A stretch of DNA of 64,000 nucleotides, from positions 1,798,001 through 1,862,000 of the forward strand of contig NZ_VFOP01000001.1 of NCBI RefSeq assembly GCF_006716185.1, read 5' to 3'. The DNA comes from Ornithinicoccus hortensis (GTDB taxonomy: Bacteria; Actinomycetota; Actinomycetes; Actinomycetales; Dermatophilaceae). Both the position numbers and the translations under genes were made by a program. This document shows positions 23,257-32,155 of the stretch, one piece after another (within the stretch, counting starts at the first letter, position 1; every line of letters starts with the position of its first letter). Under the pieces are notes generated by a model. It was not told the DNA's origin and did not search any database. It saw nothing but the letters and a program-made list of their open reading frames with translations.

Positions 23257-24039
23257 TCAGCGGCCGCGCAGCGCGCGGCGGTCCATCCGGGCACGGCGGG
23301 GGTCCACCCCGGCCGGGACCGCGGCCTTGGCCACGCCGAGCGCCTTGAGGCGCTGGTGCACCGCGATCGCCTCGTCCTTGGTGATCTTCTTGTCCAGCTT
23401 CTTCATCGACTTGGTCATCTTGGACAGCCGGGTCTCGTCCTCGCCGGTCCCGACCCGGATCAGGTGCACCGGCACCTCCGCGCCGACGACGCGGCTGACC
23501 CGCCGCTTCTCGGACTGGCTCAGCTTCAGCGCGGCACCCTTGGGGCCCTCGCTGATCAGCACGACACCGGGCCGGCCGACGGCCCGGTAGATCATCGCGG
23601 CGTTGTGCAGGTCACGCATACCCCGCATCTTGCCGCCGGCCTCGGCGGCCACCGGCTCCTGGTCGTAGAACCAGCCGCGGCGCAGCGACCCGAGCACCGC
23701 GCCGACCGCGCCCGGCTGCCCCTCGATCTGGGCGAAGGCGGCACGCTCGGCCTTGCGCGCCAGCACGGCCAGCGCGGCCAGGACCGCCAGCGGCACGCCG
23801 AGGATCATCACGTAGATGACGAGGTCCAGCCAGATGCCGACGAGCAGGGCGGCCAGCATCACGACGAGGAAGGCCAGCGCCATCCACCAGACCGCGCTGG
23901 GGTCCTGCTTGCGGGTCATCGCAAAGACCTGGCGGAACTGGGCGATGCGACCCGGGTTGTTCGGGTCCTTCACCTTCTTCTTGCGCCGGAAGAGGCCGCG
24001 CTTGGTTTCGGGCGCGCTGGCGTCGGTGTTGCTGGACAT
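23257..24039 (-). CDS. DUF4191 membrane protein
   Basis: 260 residues from ATG 24037-24039; a longer frame upstream was rejected because it overlaps lipA. N-terminal Lys/Arg-rich tail (RGLFRRKKKVKD), two adjacent membrane segments at about 50-95, then a cytosolic domain (GRPGVVLISEGP, VPVHLIRVGTGEDE). This actinobacteria-specific family is habitually encoded directly downstream of lipA, as here with a 5-nt gap, but its role is not established. Confidence 0.88.
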   Translation of the reverse strand: MSSNTDASAPETKRGLFRRKKKVKDPNNPGRIAQFRQVFAMTRKQDPSAVWWMALAFLVVMLAALLVGIWLDLVIYVMILGVPLAVLAALAVLARKAERAAFAQIEGQPGAVGAVLGSLRRGWFYDQEPVAAEAGGKMRGMRDLHNAAMIYRAVGRPGVVLISEGPKGAALKLSQSEKRRVSRVVGAEVPVHLIRVGTGEDETRLSKMTKSMKKLDKKITKDEAIAVHQRLKALGVAKAAVPAGVDPRRARMDRRALRGR

Positions 24040-24044
24040 AGGGG

Positions 24045-25070
24045 TCAGGATACGTCGGCGACGGGGCGGTCCACGAGCGAGGCAGCCTCCTGGCGGGCCG
24101 GTAGGTCGGCCTTCTTCGCCAGGTGTGCCAGGTGCTCCGGGATCTCGCGGCCCCACTGCTGCATCGCCTGGGCGTACAGCCGGCCCGCGCGGTAGGAGGA
24201 ACGCACCAGCGGACCGGCCATCACACCCTTGAACCCGATCTCCTTGGCGACCTCGCTCCAGTGCACGAACTCGGTCGGCTTGACCCACCGCTCGACCGGG
24301 TGGTGCCGGGGCGAGGGCCGCAGGTACTGGGTGATCGTGATCAGGTCGGTGCCGGCGTCGTGCAGGTCCCGGAGCGCCTGCTCGATCTCGTGGTCCTCCT
24401 CGCCCATCCCCAGGATCAGGTTGGACTTGGTCACCAGGCCGGCCTCGCGACCCATCGTGATGACGTCGAGCGAGCGCTGGTAGCGGAAGGCGGGGCGGAT
24501 CCGCTTGAAGATGCGGGGGACGGTCTCCACGTTGTGCGCGAACACCTCGGGGGCGGCGTCGATCACCTGGCCGACGAGTTCGGGTATGCCGTTGAAGTCC
24601 GGGATGAGGATCTCCACACCGGTGCTCTCGCTGAGCTCGTGCACCTTGCGGATCGTCTCGGCATACAACCAGGCGCCGCCGTCGACGAGGTCGTCGCGCG
24701 CGACACCGGTGATGGTGGCGTAGCGCAGCCCCATCTGCTCCACGGACTCGGCGACCCGGCGCGGCTCGTCACGGTCCAGGTCGGCGGGGCGACCGGTGTC
24801 GATCTGGCAGAAGTCGCAGCGGCGGGTGCACTGCTCACCACCGATCAGGAAGGTCGCCTCGCGGTCCTCCCAGCACTCGAAGATGTTGGGGCAGCCGGCC
24901 TCCTGACAGACCGTGTGCAGCCCCTCGCTCTTCACCATCGAGTGCAGCGCGGTGTACTCCGGCCCCATCTTGGCGGTGGTGCGGATCCAGGACGGCTTGC
25001 GCTCGATCGGTGTCTCCGCGTTGCGGGCCTCGACCCGCAGCATGCGGCGACCCTCGGGTGCTACGGCCAC
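24045..25070 (-). CDS. lipA: Lipoyl synthase
   Basis: 341 residues from GTG 25068-25070 with a GAGGGAG ribosome site. Radical-SAM enzyme that inserts two sulfurs into protein-bound octanoyl chains to form lipoate. CTRRCDFC supplies the SAM-cluster cysteines (81, 85, 88), and Cys55, Cys60 and Cys66 ([12 protein letters not shown]) form the auxiliary sacrificial cluster. The C-terminal block [10 protein letters not shown] is conserved. It pairs functionally with lipB, 2.3 kb downstream on the same strand, and supplies lipoyl groups to SucB and the glycine-cleavage H protein. Confidence 0.96.
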   Translation of the reverse strand: MAVAPEGRRMLRVEARNAETPIERKPSWIRTTAKMGPEYTALHSMVKSEGLHTVCQEAGCPNIFECWEDREATFLIGGEQCTRRCDFCQIDTGRPADLDRDEPRRVAESVEQMGLRYATITGVARDDLVDGGAWLYAETIRKVHELSESTGVEILIPDFNGIPELVGQVIDAAPEVFAHNVETVPRIFKRIRPAFRYQRSLDVITMGREAGLVTKSNLILGMGEEDHEIEQALRDLHDAGTDLITITQYLRPSPRHHPVERWVKPTEFVHWSEVAKEIGFKGVMAGPLVRSSYRAGRLYAQAMQQWGREIPEHLAHLAKKADLPARQEAASLVDRPVADVS

Positions 25071-25227
25071 TGGCTTACTCCCTCGTGTCGAAGACGGTGG
25101 TTGCACGTGACAGCGCAATCACGGCCCAGCGTATGCCACGGCCGCGTGCGGGAACCCGTGGGTTCGGGGGAGACCTGAGCAGAGCGACGTCGCAGTCCTG
25201 ACAGGACTCCGTGACCGACCGACACCA

Positions 25228-26214
25228 TCAGTTCACGTCGGCACGACGGAACACCAACCAACAGACCACCAGGGTGGCCGCGACGACCAGTCCGAGGAGG
25301 GTGCCCGCTTCCGTGGTGCTGACCACGTGCGAGATGGCCTCGCACTCTCCTCCGTCGCTCGGGCAGCGCCAGGTCTCCCACTCGTGGCCCCCCTTCACCC
25401 ACGCCAGGATGTTGTTGCTCAGCGAATAGCGCGCGATCCCCGGGAAGAACTGGGCGAGCAGAATCTCGACCGTCACCAGGTAGCCCACCACGATGCCCAG
25501 CACCGCCGCGGTGTGCCGGACCGCGAGACCGACCGCCGCGCCCGCGGCCGCTACGAGCGCCAGCACGGCGACGCTGCGCAGGCCGACCCAGGCCAGGTCG
25601 GCCCACTCGTCGTTGCTGATGTGGTCGTCCACGCCGTGCAGCCGGAAGACAGCCGACACCCCGGCCACGACGAGCACGAGGTAGCCGACCGACACCGGCA
25701 CCGCCCACAGGCCGGGCGCGAGCACCTTGCTGGTGAACACCCGGTCGCGGCGCGGCTCGAAGGTCAGCCAGGTGCCGATGGTCCGCGCGCCGAACTCGGC
25801 CGCGGTCGCGGTGGCCCCCACCAGGAGGACCAGGAAGAGCATCGGGAACACCAGTTGGGCAAGGAGTTCGTTGACCTGCACGAAGAGCGATTCCGGCCCC
25901 CACTGGAAGTCCGCCAGCTCCGGGGCGACCATCTGGTCGCACCCGAAGTCGAGGGTGTCGTCACCGGTGGCCTCGCGCTCGCGTTCCTGGTCCTGCAGGC
26001 ACTCCTCGTGGTACCGCTCGCCGTTGACCTCCCAGTCCTGCACCGCCTCCTGGTAGTACCGGTCCGCGTTGGCCAGCTCGGCGCTCGACATACGGACCAT
26101 GTCGTTGACGCCGTAGAGGGTCAACGCGACGACGCCGACGGCCATCAGCAGGACGGCCCAGACCAGGCGGCGCCAGCCCAGCCGCCGCAGCTCCACCAGG
26201 GTCAACCGGTTCAT
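25228..26214 (-). CDS. ABC-2 type transporter permease subunit
   Basis: 328 residues with six predicted membrane segments: one near 15-37, a cluster at about 120-145, 165-190, 212-235 and 240-262, and the last at 305-323. A large, Glu-rich extracytoplasmic loop (about 40-115) contains two Cys residues. It forms the channel of a two-gene exporter with the ATPase just upstream, whose stop overlaps this start by 4 nt. Substrate unknown; such pairs often export peptides or antibiotics. Confidence 0.85.
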   Translation of the reverse strand: MNRLTLVELRRLGWRRLVWAVLLMAVGVVALTLYGVNDMVRMSSAELANADRYYQEAVQDWEVNGERYHEECLQDQEREREATGDDTLDFGCDQMVAPELADFQWGPESLFVQVNELLAQLVFPMLFLVLLVGATATAAEFGARTIGTWLTFEPRRDRVFTSKVLAPGLWAVPVSVGYLVLVVAGVSAVFRLHGVDDHISNDEWADLAWVGLRSVAVLALVAAAGAAVGLAVRHTAAVLGIVVGYLVTVEILLAQFFPGIARYSLSNNILAWVKGGHEWETWRCPSDGGECEAISHVVSTTEAGTLLGLVVAATLVVCWLVFRRADVN

Positions 26215-27206
26215 CGGCGCTCCTCCGTCGAGGTCCCGGGCGTGCTCCCCGCCGGGGGGTTCGGCGCGCCGAGGGCGTCCTCGCGGGTGAGTTCCAGGAA
26301 GACCGACTCCAGGTCCCGGCGCACCGGCACCAACCGGGACAGGTAGATCCGTTGCTCGGCCAGCAGCCGGGTCACCTGCGTGGGGTCCGGGGCGCCGACC
26401 ACGGCCAACGGACCCGTGTCCCCGGCCACCTCGAGCCCGGCGCCCCGGAGGACGCCGACCGCACGGTCGCGGTCGGCCTGCGGGACGGTGACCTCCAGGG
26501 CCTCCGCCCCCTGGGCGCCGATGATCCCGGCCACGCTGCCCTGCGCGACGACCCGGCCGCGGCCGATGATCGAGACGGTGTCGGCGATCTGCTCCACCTC
26601 GGCCAGGATGTGGCTGCTGACCAGCACGGTCCGGCCCTCGTCACCCAGCCGCCGCATGGTCTGGCGGATCTCGTGGATGCCGGCGGGGTCCAACCCGTTG
26701 GTCGGCTCGTCGAAGATCAGCAGGTCCGGTTCCTTCAGGAGGGTGGCGGCGATCGCCAGCCGCTGCTTCATCCCCAGCGAGAAGCCGGCGAACCTGTCCT
26801 TGCCCCGCTCGTGCAACCCGGTCGCCTCCAGCACCTGGCCGACCCGCTCCCGCGGCGTGCCGATCGCGTCGGCCAGCAGGCGCAGGTTCTGCTCCGCGGT
26901 GAAGGCGGGGAAGAACTTGGGGGACTCCACGATCGCGCCGACCCGGTCGATCACCTGGGGGAGCCGTGCCGGGACCGGTGCGCCGAAGATGTGCATCGTG
27001 CCGGCGTCGGCGTGCAGCAGCCCGAGCAACATCCGGATGGTGGTGGTCTTGCCGGAGCCGTTGGGGCCCAGGAAGGCGTGCACACCACCGGCCGGCACGT
27101 CCAGGTCCAGCCCGTGGACCGCCGGTCGGCGGCCCCGCACGGACCGGAACGACTTGCGCAACCCCCGGGTGGTGACCGCGTTGCCGCCGTCGGGACTGTT
27201 CCCCAT
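26211..27206 (-). CDS. ABC transporter ATP-binding protein
   Basis: 331 residues. Walker A GPNGSGKT at 47-54, signature FSLGMKQR at 142-149 and Walker B LLIFDEP at 162-168, with an H-loop His in VLVSSHI. The C-terminal ~90 residues form the extra domain typical of DrrA/CcmA-type exporters. It drives export through the overlapping permease. The substrate cannot be inferred from the sequence. Confidence 0.92.
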   Translation of the reverse strand: MGNSPDGGNAVTTRGLRKSFRSVRGRRPAVHGLDLDVPAGGVHAFLGPNGSGKTTTIRMLLGLLHADAGTMHIFGAPVPARLPQVIDRVGAIVESPKFFPAFTAEQNLRLLADAIGTPRERVGQVLEATGLHERGKDRFAGFSLGMKQRLAIAATLLKEPDLLIFDEPTNGLDPAGIHEIRQTMRRLGDEGRTVLVSSHILAEVEQIADTVSIIGRGRVVAQGSVAGIIGAQGAEALEVTVPQADRDRAVGVLRGAGLEVAGDTGPLAVVGAPDPTQVTRLLAEQRIYLSRLVPVRRDLESVFLELTREDALGAPNPPAGSTPGTSTEERR

Positions 27207-27347
27207 GCTCGTGCTCCCTGCCCGCCCGACCCGACGTCGACGCGACAGGACAGGTCTACCGCAGGAGGGTGGCCCAACGGTGGGAGGCGCGAGCGCGACC
27301 CGCGGTGCGATCCGGCGGGGAGCCCGTCCCCGCCGGGCCGCGGGAAG

Positions 27348-27989
27348 CTAGGCGACCTGGGAGGCGGTGATCGCTGCTGCCCGGGACCGCACCAGGGGCA
27401 GGATCTCGGCGACGGTCACCTCGCGGCCCAGTTCGGCCGACAGCGACGTGACCCCGGCGTCCGGGATGCCGCAGGGGATGATCGGCGCCGCCCAGGAGAG
27501 GTCACAGTTCGCGTTGAGCGCGAAGCCGTGCATCGTCACCTCCTGGCTGACTCGCACACCGATGGCCCCGACCTTGCGGTCCGGTCCCCGGGAGTCCGCG
27601 CGGAACCACACCCCGCTGCGACCCTCGACCCGCTCGGTCGTGAGCCCCAGGTCGGAGCAGACCCCCATCATCAGGTCCTCGAGGCGACGCACGTGGGCGA
27701 CGACGTCGACGGGGGAGGGCAACCGGACGATCGGGTAGCCGACCAGCTGACCGGGTCCGTGCCAGGTGATCTTGCCGCCCCGGTCGACATCGATGACCGG
27801 CGTGCCGTCGGTCGGGCGCTCGTGGGGCTCGGTGCGCTTGCCCGCGGTGTAGACGGCGGCGTGCTCCAGCAGCAGGAGGGTGTCCGGCAGGTCGCCACTG
27901 ACCACCCGGGCGTGGACGGAGCGCTGGTGGTCCCAGGCCTGCTGGTAGTCCACGAACGAGGGGGCGAAGCCGAGGTCTTCCACGCGCAT
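27348..27989 (-). CDS. lipB: Octanoyl-[ACP]:protein N-octanoyltransferase
   Basis: 213 residues. Transfers octanoate from acyl-carrier protein to lipoyl domains, the step before LipA. Signature [18 protein letters not shown] at 70-87, catalytic Cys173 in [10 protein letters not shown] and Lys139 in [10 protein letters not shown]. The start ATG 27987-27989 sits 6 nt after a TAGGCT -10 (minus strand, 27996-28001), so it is probably leaderless. About 140 bp of non-coding sequence separates it from the ABC genes. Confidence 0.96.
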   Translation of the reverse strand: MRVEDLGFAPSFVDYQQAWDHQRSVHARVVSGDLPDTLLLLEHAAVYTAGKRTEPHERPTDGTPVIDVDRGGKITWHGPGQLVGYPIVRLPSPVDVVAHVRRLEDLMMGVCSDLGLTTERVEGRSGVWFRADSRGPDRKVGAIGVRVSQEVTMHGFALNANCDLSWAAPIIPCGIPDAGVTSLSAELGREVTVAEILPLVRSRAAAITASQVA

Positions 27990-27995
27990 ACCGGC

Positions 27996-28001
27996 AGCCT
28001 A
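27996..28001 (-). promoter_or_regulatory. -10 TAGGCT of lipB (leaderless)
   Basis: On the minus strand TAGGCT is followed by 6 nt and the lipB ATG. Confidence 0.5.
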
Positions 28002-28058
28002 CCCAGCCGCCTGTGGACAACGCGCCCGCGCCCGCCCGGTCCGGGGCACAGTGGCGGG

Positions 28059-29672
28059 ATGGAGCAGGCCTACCCGAGCATCCCCGGATATGACGTCCTC
28101 ACCCTGCTGGGTGCGGGGGCCAGCGCCCGGGTGTGGCGCGCCCGCCGGCTGGCCGACGACCGGATGCTGGCGGTCAAGGTGCTGCCGGTCCGGGCGGGCG
28201 GCCTGTCGGAGGCACTGCGGGAGGCCGCGGTCCTCTCGCGGGTGCGCCACGACCACGTCGTCCACCTGTATGACGTGGTGCCGCTGCCCGGACCGGACGG
28301 CCAGCCCGCGGCGGTGGCGCTGGCGATGCAGCTGGCCGAGGGGGGCTCGCTGGCCGGGGTGCTCGCGGGCCGGGGTCACCTCAGCGCGGGGGAGCTGGTG
28401 ACGCTGCTCGTCCCGCTCGCCGGAGCGCTGGCCGACCTGCACCGCTCGGGTGTGGTCCACGGTGACGTGTCCCCGGGCAACGTGCTGTTCCTCGGGGACG
28501 GTATGCCGATGCTCGCCGACCTCGGCGTGTGCCGGGTGGCGGGCGAGACCCCGACCGCGGTCCACGGGACCGACGGTATGGTCGCCCCCGAGCTCCTGGA
28601 GGGGTTTCCCCCGGGACCGGAGGCCGACGTCTATGCCCTCGGCGCGGTCGCCTGGACCTGCCTGGTCGGCGACCCGCCGGGGTGGGTCGGGACGCGGGGG
28701 TCGCTGGCCGAACTGGCCCCGGAGGTGCCCGAGGCGCTGCGCGACCTGGTGCTGGCCTGCCTGGAGCCCGAGCCCGCCGACCGCCCGGACGCCGAAGAGG
28801 TGGCGGCACTGGCCTTCGACGCGGCGCCGGCTGAGCCGATCGAGCTCGGACCGGGCGCCGACCCGGCGGCCGGCCTGACGCAACGGATCCGTCGGGCCGC
28901 GGCGGTCGACCCGTTCGGTGCCGACGACGCGGCCGACGTGGGGGAGCCGGTCTCCCGCCGCGACCGGCGCGCGAGGGGGCGGGACCGGGAGCGCCACCGC
29001 CGCCGCTCCCGGATCCTGCTCGGGTCGGCGGTGGCGGCCGTCCTGCTGCCGCTGTCACTGTTGGGGGTCCGGTGGGCCGCGGCCTGGGTGCTGGACGCCC
29101 CGGAGGGCGTGGTCACCAGCGAGGGGACCTTCCCCGACGGGGCCGTCCGGACCACCCCACCCGCGGACGACGGGGCGCGGGCGACCGGCTCCCCTCCGGC
29201 CGAGACAACTGGACCCGCCGCACCCCCAGAACCCGACGAACCCGCTGAACCGGAGGCGCCGACGGAGGAGCCGGAGTCACCGGCGGAGGAGAACGGGGGC
29301 GAGGTGGCGCAGGACCTCCAGGACCTGCTGGACGCCCGGGCCGCCGCGTGGCGGGCGGGGGACCCCTCCCTCCTGGCGCGGGTCCACGCGCCGGACTCCG
29401 TCGCGTGGCAGACGGACCGGGCCGACCTGACCGAGGCGGCCGACCGTGGCCTGACCTACCGCGACCTGGCCTTCACCGCGAGCGGAGTCACGGTGCTCGA
29501 GCCCGGCACCGACGGACTCGTGGTGCGCGCACGGGTCGAGCGGTCGGCATACGAGGTCGTCGGCGACGGCCGGTCGGGTGAGCCGCACCCCGGCAGCCGG
29601 GAGGAGGTGACCTTCGAGCTGCGCAGGGTCGACGGGCAGGGCTGGCGCATCTGGTCGTGGGCGGTCGACTGA
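28059..29672 (+). CDS. Membrane-anchored serine/threonine protein kinase
   Basis: 537 residues from ATG 28059. Kinase domain about 10-270: Gly-loop LGAGASARVWRAR, ATP-binding Lys40 (AVKVL), catalytic loop H134-G-D136-VSPGN (Gly replaces the usual Arg of HRD), and metal motif D154-L-G in place of DFG. A basic stretch precedes one membrane helix at about 318-345. The outside portion is an acidic Pro/Glu linker followed by a ~110-residue domain resembling the SnoaL/NTF2 fold (LLDARAAAWRAGDPSLLARV). It probably senses an extracellular cue and phosphorylates cytosolic targets. Confidence 0.88.
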   Translation: MEQAYPSIPGYDVLTLLGAGASARVWRARRLADDRMLAVKVLPVRAGGLSEALREAAVLSRVRHDHVVHLYDVVPLPGPDGQPAAVALAMQLAEGGSLAGVLAGRGHLSAGELVTLLVPLAGALADLHRSGVVHGDVSPGNVLFLGDGMPMLADLGVCRVAGETPTAVHGTDGMVAPELLEGFPPGPEADVYALGAVAWTCLVGDPPGWVGTRGSLAELAPEVPEALRDLVLACLEPEPADRPDAEEVAALAFDAAPAEPIELGPGADPAAGLTQRIRRAAAVDPFGADDAADVGEPVSRRDRRARGRDRERHRRRSRILLGSAVAAVLLPLSLLGVRWAAAWVLDAPEGVVTSEGTFPDGAVRTTPPADDGARATGSPPAETTGPAAPPEPDEPAEPEAPTEEPESPAEENGGEVAQDLQDLLDARAAAWRAGDPSLLARVHAPDSVAWQTDRADLTEAADRGLTYRDLAFTASGVTVLEPGTDGLVVRARVERSAYEVVGDGRSGEPHPGSREEVTFELRRVDGQGWRIWSWAVD

Positions 29673-29753
29673 GAACGCTTGCCTGCCACACGGAAGCAGC
29701 AACCGACCGATCGGACCCGGGCTGCTGGCTGTCGTCGTGGTTCGGGGGGTCGT

Positions 29754-29759
29754 TATAGT
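29754..29759 (+). promoter_or_regulatory. Possible -10 TATAGT for the hydroxyacid operon
   Basis: TATAGT lies 66 nt before the start at 29825 in an otherwise GC-rich spacer; the -35 region is weak. It would give a leadered transcript, consistent with the AAGGAGTG ribosome site. Confidence 0.3.
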
Positions 29760-29824
29760 CCCGCCCTGAGCCGGCTATCGGGACCACACGGGGTCAGGAT
29801 GCGGCCACGACAAAGGAGTGACAG

Positions 29825-30736
29825 ATGACCACCATCGCGTGGGTCGGGCTTGGGAACATGGGCGCGCCGATGACTGCGAACCTGGTCCGTGCCGGCCACA
29901 CCGTGCAGGGCTTCGACCTCTCACAGGCGGCGCTCGACGCCGCTGCCGAGGGGGGTGTGACCCGGGCCTCGAGCATCGCCGAAGCGCTCGCCGGGGCCGA
30001 GGCCGTCTTCACGATGGTTCCCAAGGGTGAGCACGCCCGTGCCGTCTACGAGGGCCCGGACGGGATCTTTGCCAACGCCGCGCCCGGGACACTGTTGGTG
30101 GACAGTTCCACCATCGACATCGAGTCGGCGCAGGCGCTGCACGACGGGGCCAAGGCGGCCGGCTTCCGGTTCGTGGACGCACCGGTCTCCGGCGGCATCA
30201 GCGGCGCCGCCGCGGGCACGCTGACCTTCATGGTCGGCGGAGCCGAGGCAGACGTCGCGGCCGCCAGCGAGATCATCGAGCCGATGGCCGGCAACATCAT
30301 CCCCACCGGTGGCCCCACCACCGGCCAGGCGGCCAAGATCTGCAACAACCTGATCCTGTCGATGAACCTGGTCTCCACCGCCGAGGGCGCGGTCCTCGCG
30401 GACCGGCTCGGCCTGGACCCGCAGGTCTTCTGGGACATCGCCTCGGTCTCCTCCGGTGACTCCTGGGCGCTGCGCACCTGGTACCCGATCCCGGGCATCG
30501 TGGAGACCGCTGCCTCCAACCGCGACTTCGCGGCCACCTTCTCCACCGAACTGCTGTTCAAGGACGTCGGGCTCGCCGTGGCGGCCGCCGACCAGACCGG
30601 CACCACGCTCGAGCTGGGGCGGCACGCGGCGACGATGTACCAGCGGCTGCGCGAGGCCGGGTATGCCGACAAGGACTGCAGCGCGATCGTCAAGATCGTC
30701 GACGGCACGATCAGCGAGGGAGGCGAGACCGCATGA
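29825..30736 (+). CDS. mmsB: 3-hydroxyisobutyrate dehydrogenase-family oxidoreductase
   Basis: 303 residues, strong AAGGAGTG ribosome site. NAD(P)-dependent beta-hydroxyacid dehydrogenase: GLGNMG at 8-13 binds the cofactor, DAPVSGG (about 118-124) is the substrate loop, and K171 in GQAAKICNN is the catalytic Lys. The native substrate may be 3-hydroxyisobutyrate in valine breakdown or a related acid such as tartronate semialdehyde; sequence alone cannot separate these. The stop overlaps the next start (ATGA), tying it to two transporters. Confidence 0.88.
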   Translation: MTTIAWVGLGNMGAPMTANLVRAGHTVQGFDLSQAALDAAAEGGVTRASSIAEALAGAEAVFTMVPKGEHARAVYEGPDGIFANAAPGTLLVDSSTIDIESAQALHDGAKAAGFRFVDAPVSGGISGAAAGTLTFMVGGAEADVAAASEIIEPMAGNIIPTGGPTTGQAAKICNNLILSMNLVSTAEGAVLADRLGLDPQVFWDIASVSSGDSWALRTWYPIPGIVETAASNRDFAATFSTELLFKDVGLAVAAADQTGTTLELGRHAATMYQRLREAGYADKDCSAIVKIVDGTISEGGETA

Positions 30737-32145
30737 GCGAGAACACCCAGGGTCCGGAGGACGGGGCCGAGGAGCTCGCCGTCGAACAGTCGCGGATGGA
30801 GCACGAGCACACCGCGGACATGTCCTACCTGCGCAAGGTCGTCGGCGCCTCCATGGCCGGCACCATCGTGGAGTGGTACGAGTTCTTCCTCTACGGCACG
30901 GCGGCCACGCTGGTCTTCGGCCAACTGTTCTTCCCGGACAGCGACAACCCGCTGGACAACATCATCCTGGCGTTCGGGACCTACGCGGTCGGCTTCATCT
31001 CCCGGCCGCTCGGCGGTGTGGTCTTCGGGCACATCGGGGACAGGATCGGGCGCAAGTCGTTGCTCCAGTTCAGCCTCGTGCTGATCGGTGGGTCGACCTT
31101 CCTGATGGGCTGTCTGCCCTCGTTCAACCAGATCGGCTACTGGGCACCGGCCCTGCTGGTCACGTTGCGCTTCATCCAGGGCTTCGCCCTCGGTGGCGAG
31201 TGGGGCGGGGCCGTCCTGCTGGTGACCGAGCACAGCCCCAACAAGAGCCGCGGGTTCTGGGGATCCTTCCCGCAGGCCGGCGTCCCGCTCGGCAACCTCC
31301 TGGCGACCATCGTGCTGCTGGTGCTGAACAGTGCGCTCAGCGAGGAGGCCTTCCTGTCCTGGGGCTGGCGCGTCGGGTTCTGGTTGTCCGTGGTCATCGT
31401 GGCCATCGGCTACTACATCCGCACCCAGGTGAGCGACTCCCCGATCTTCAAGGCCGCCAAGGAGCAGGTCGAGAAGGAGGCCGCCGCCGGCTACGGCCTG
31501 ATGGAGGTGTTCCGGCACTACCCGCGGGGCGTCTTCACCGCGATGGGTCTGCGCTTCGGGGAGAACATCCTCTACTACATGGTGGTCACCTTCTCGATCA
31601 CCTACCTGGACCACATCGGCGTGGAGACGGGTCGGATCCTGACCCTGCTGCTCTTCGCGCACATCCTGCACGCTTTCGTGGTCCCGGCGTTCGGTGGTCT
31701 CTCGGACCGGATCGGCCGCCGGACCATCTACCTGATCGGCTCCGGGTCGGCCATCGTGTGGCCGTTCATCGCCTTCCCGATGTTCGACACCGAGTCCACC
31801 CCGATGATCCTGGGCGCCATCATGCTCGGGCTGGTCGTGCACGGCCTGATGTACTCCCCGCAGCCGGCCATCATGGCCGAGATGTTCCCGACCCGGATGC
31901 GCTACTCCGGGGTGTCCCTCGGCTACCAGGTCACCGCCATCGTGGCCGGGTCGTGGGCCCCGCTGATCGGTACCGCGCTGCTGCGCCAGTTCGAGAACTG
32001 GACCGCGATCGCCGGGTACATCGCGGTGGCCGCCGCGGTCAGCCTGATCGCGGCGCTGGTGATGCGCGAGTCCAAGGGAGCCTCGCTGCTGGAGATCGAC
32101 CAAGACGACCGGCGCCGGGTCATCGCCGGGAGGTCCGGCTCCTGA
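30733..32145 (+). CDS. MHS-family (metabolite:H+ symporter) MFS transporter
   Basis: 470 residues, 12 predicted membrane helices. The family hallmarks are clear: GTIVEWYEFFLYG in helix 1, FISRPLGGVVFGHIGDRIGR in the first cytosolic loop, and RFIQGFALGGEWGG in helix 4. Members import carboxylates, osmolytes and other small acids with protons. Translational coupling to the hydroxyacid dehydrogenase suggests its substrate is the acid that enzyme oxidises. Confidence 0.92.
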   Translation: MSENTQGPEDGAEELAVEQSRMEHEHTADMSYLRKVVGASMAGTIVEWYEFFLYGTAATLVFGQLFFPDSDNPLDNIILAFGTYAVGFISRPLGGVVFGHIGDRIGRKSLLQFSLVLIGGSTFLMGCLPSFNQIGYWAPALLVTLRFIQGFALGGEWGGAVLLVTEHSPNKSRGFWGSFPQAGVPLGNLLATIVLLVLNSALSEEAFLSWGWRVGFWLSVVIVAIGYYIRTQVSDSPIFKAAKEQVEKEAAAGYGLMEVFRHYPRGVFTAMGLRFGENILYYMVVTFSITYLDHIGVETGRILTLLLFAHILHAFVVPAFGGLSDRIGRRTIYLIGSGSAIVWPFIAFPMFDTESTPMILGAIMLGLVVHGLMYSPQPAIMAEMFPTRMRYSGVSLGYQVTAIVAGSWAPLIGTALLRQFENWTAIAGYIAVAAAVSLIAALVMRESKGASLLEIDQDDRRRVIAGRSGS

Positions 32146-32155
32146 TCGACGCCCG

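Noticed and set aside
26352-28058. Upstream extension of the kinase frame through the ABC and lipB genes
   Set aside because: Antisense to clearly coding ABC ATPase and lipB genes; the kinase homology begins at ATG 28059.
30046-32103. 685-codon minus-strand frame
   Set aside because: Antisense to mmsB and the MHS transporter; composition is His/Asp/Gln-rich shadow coding with no domain.
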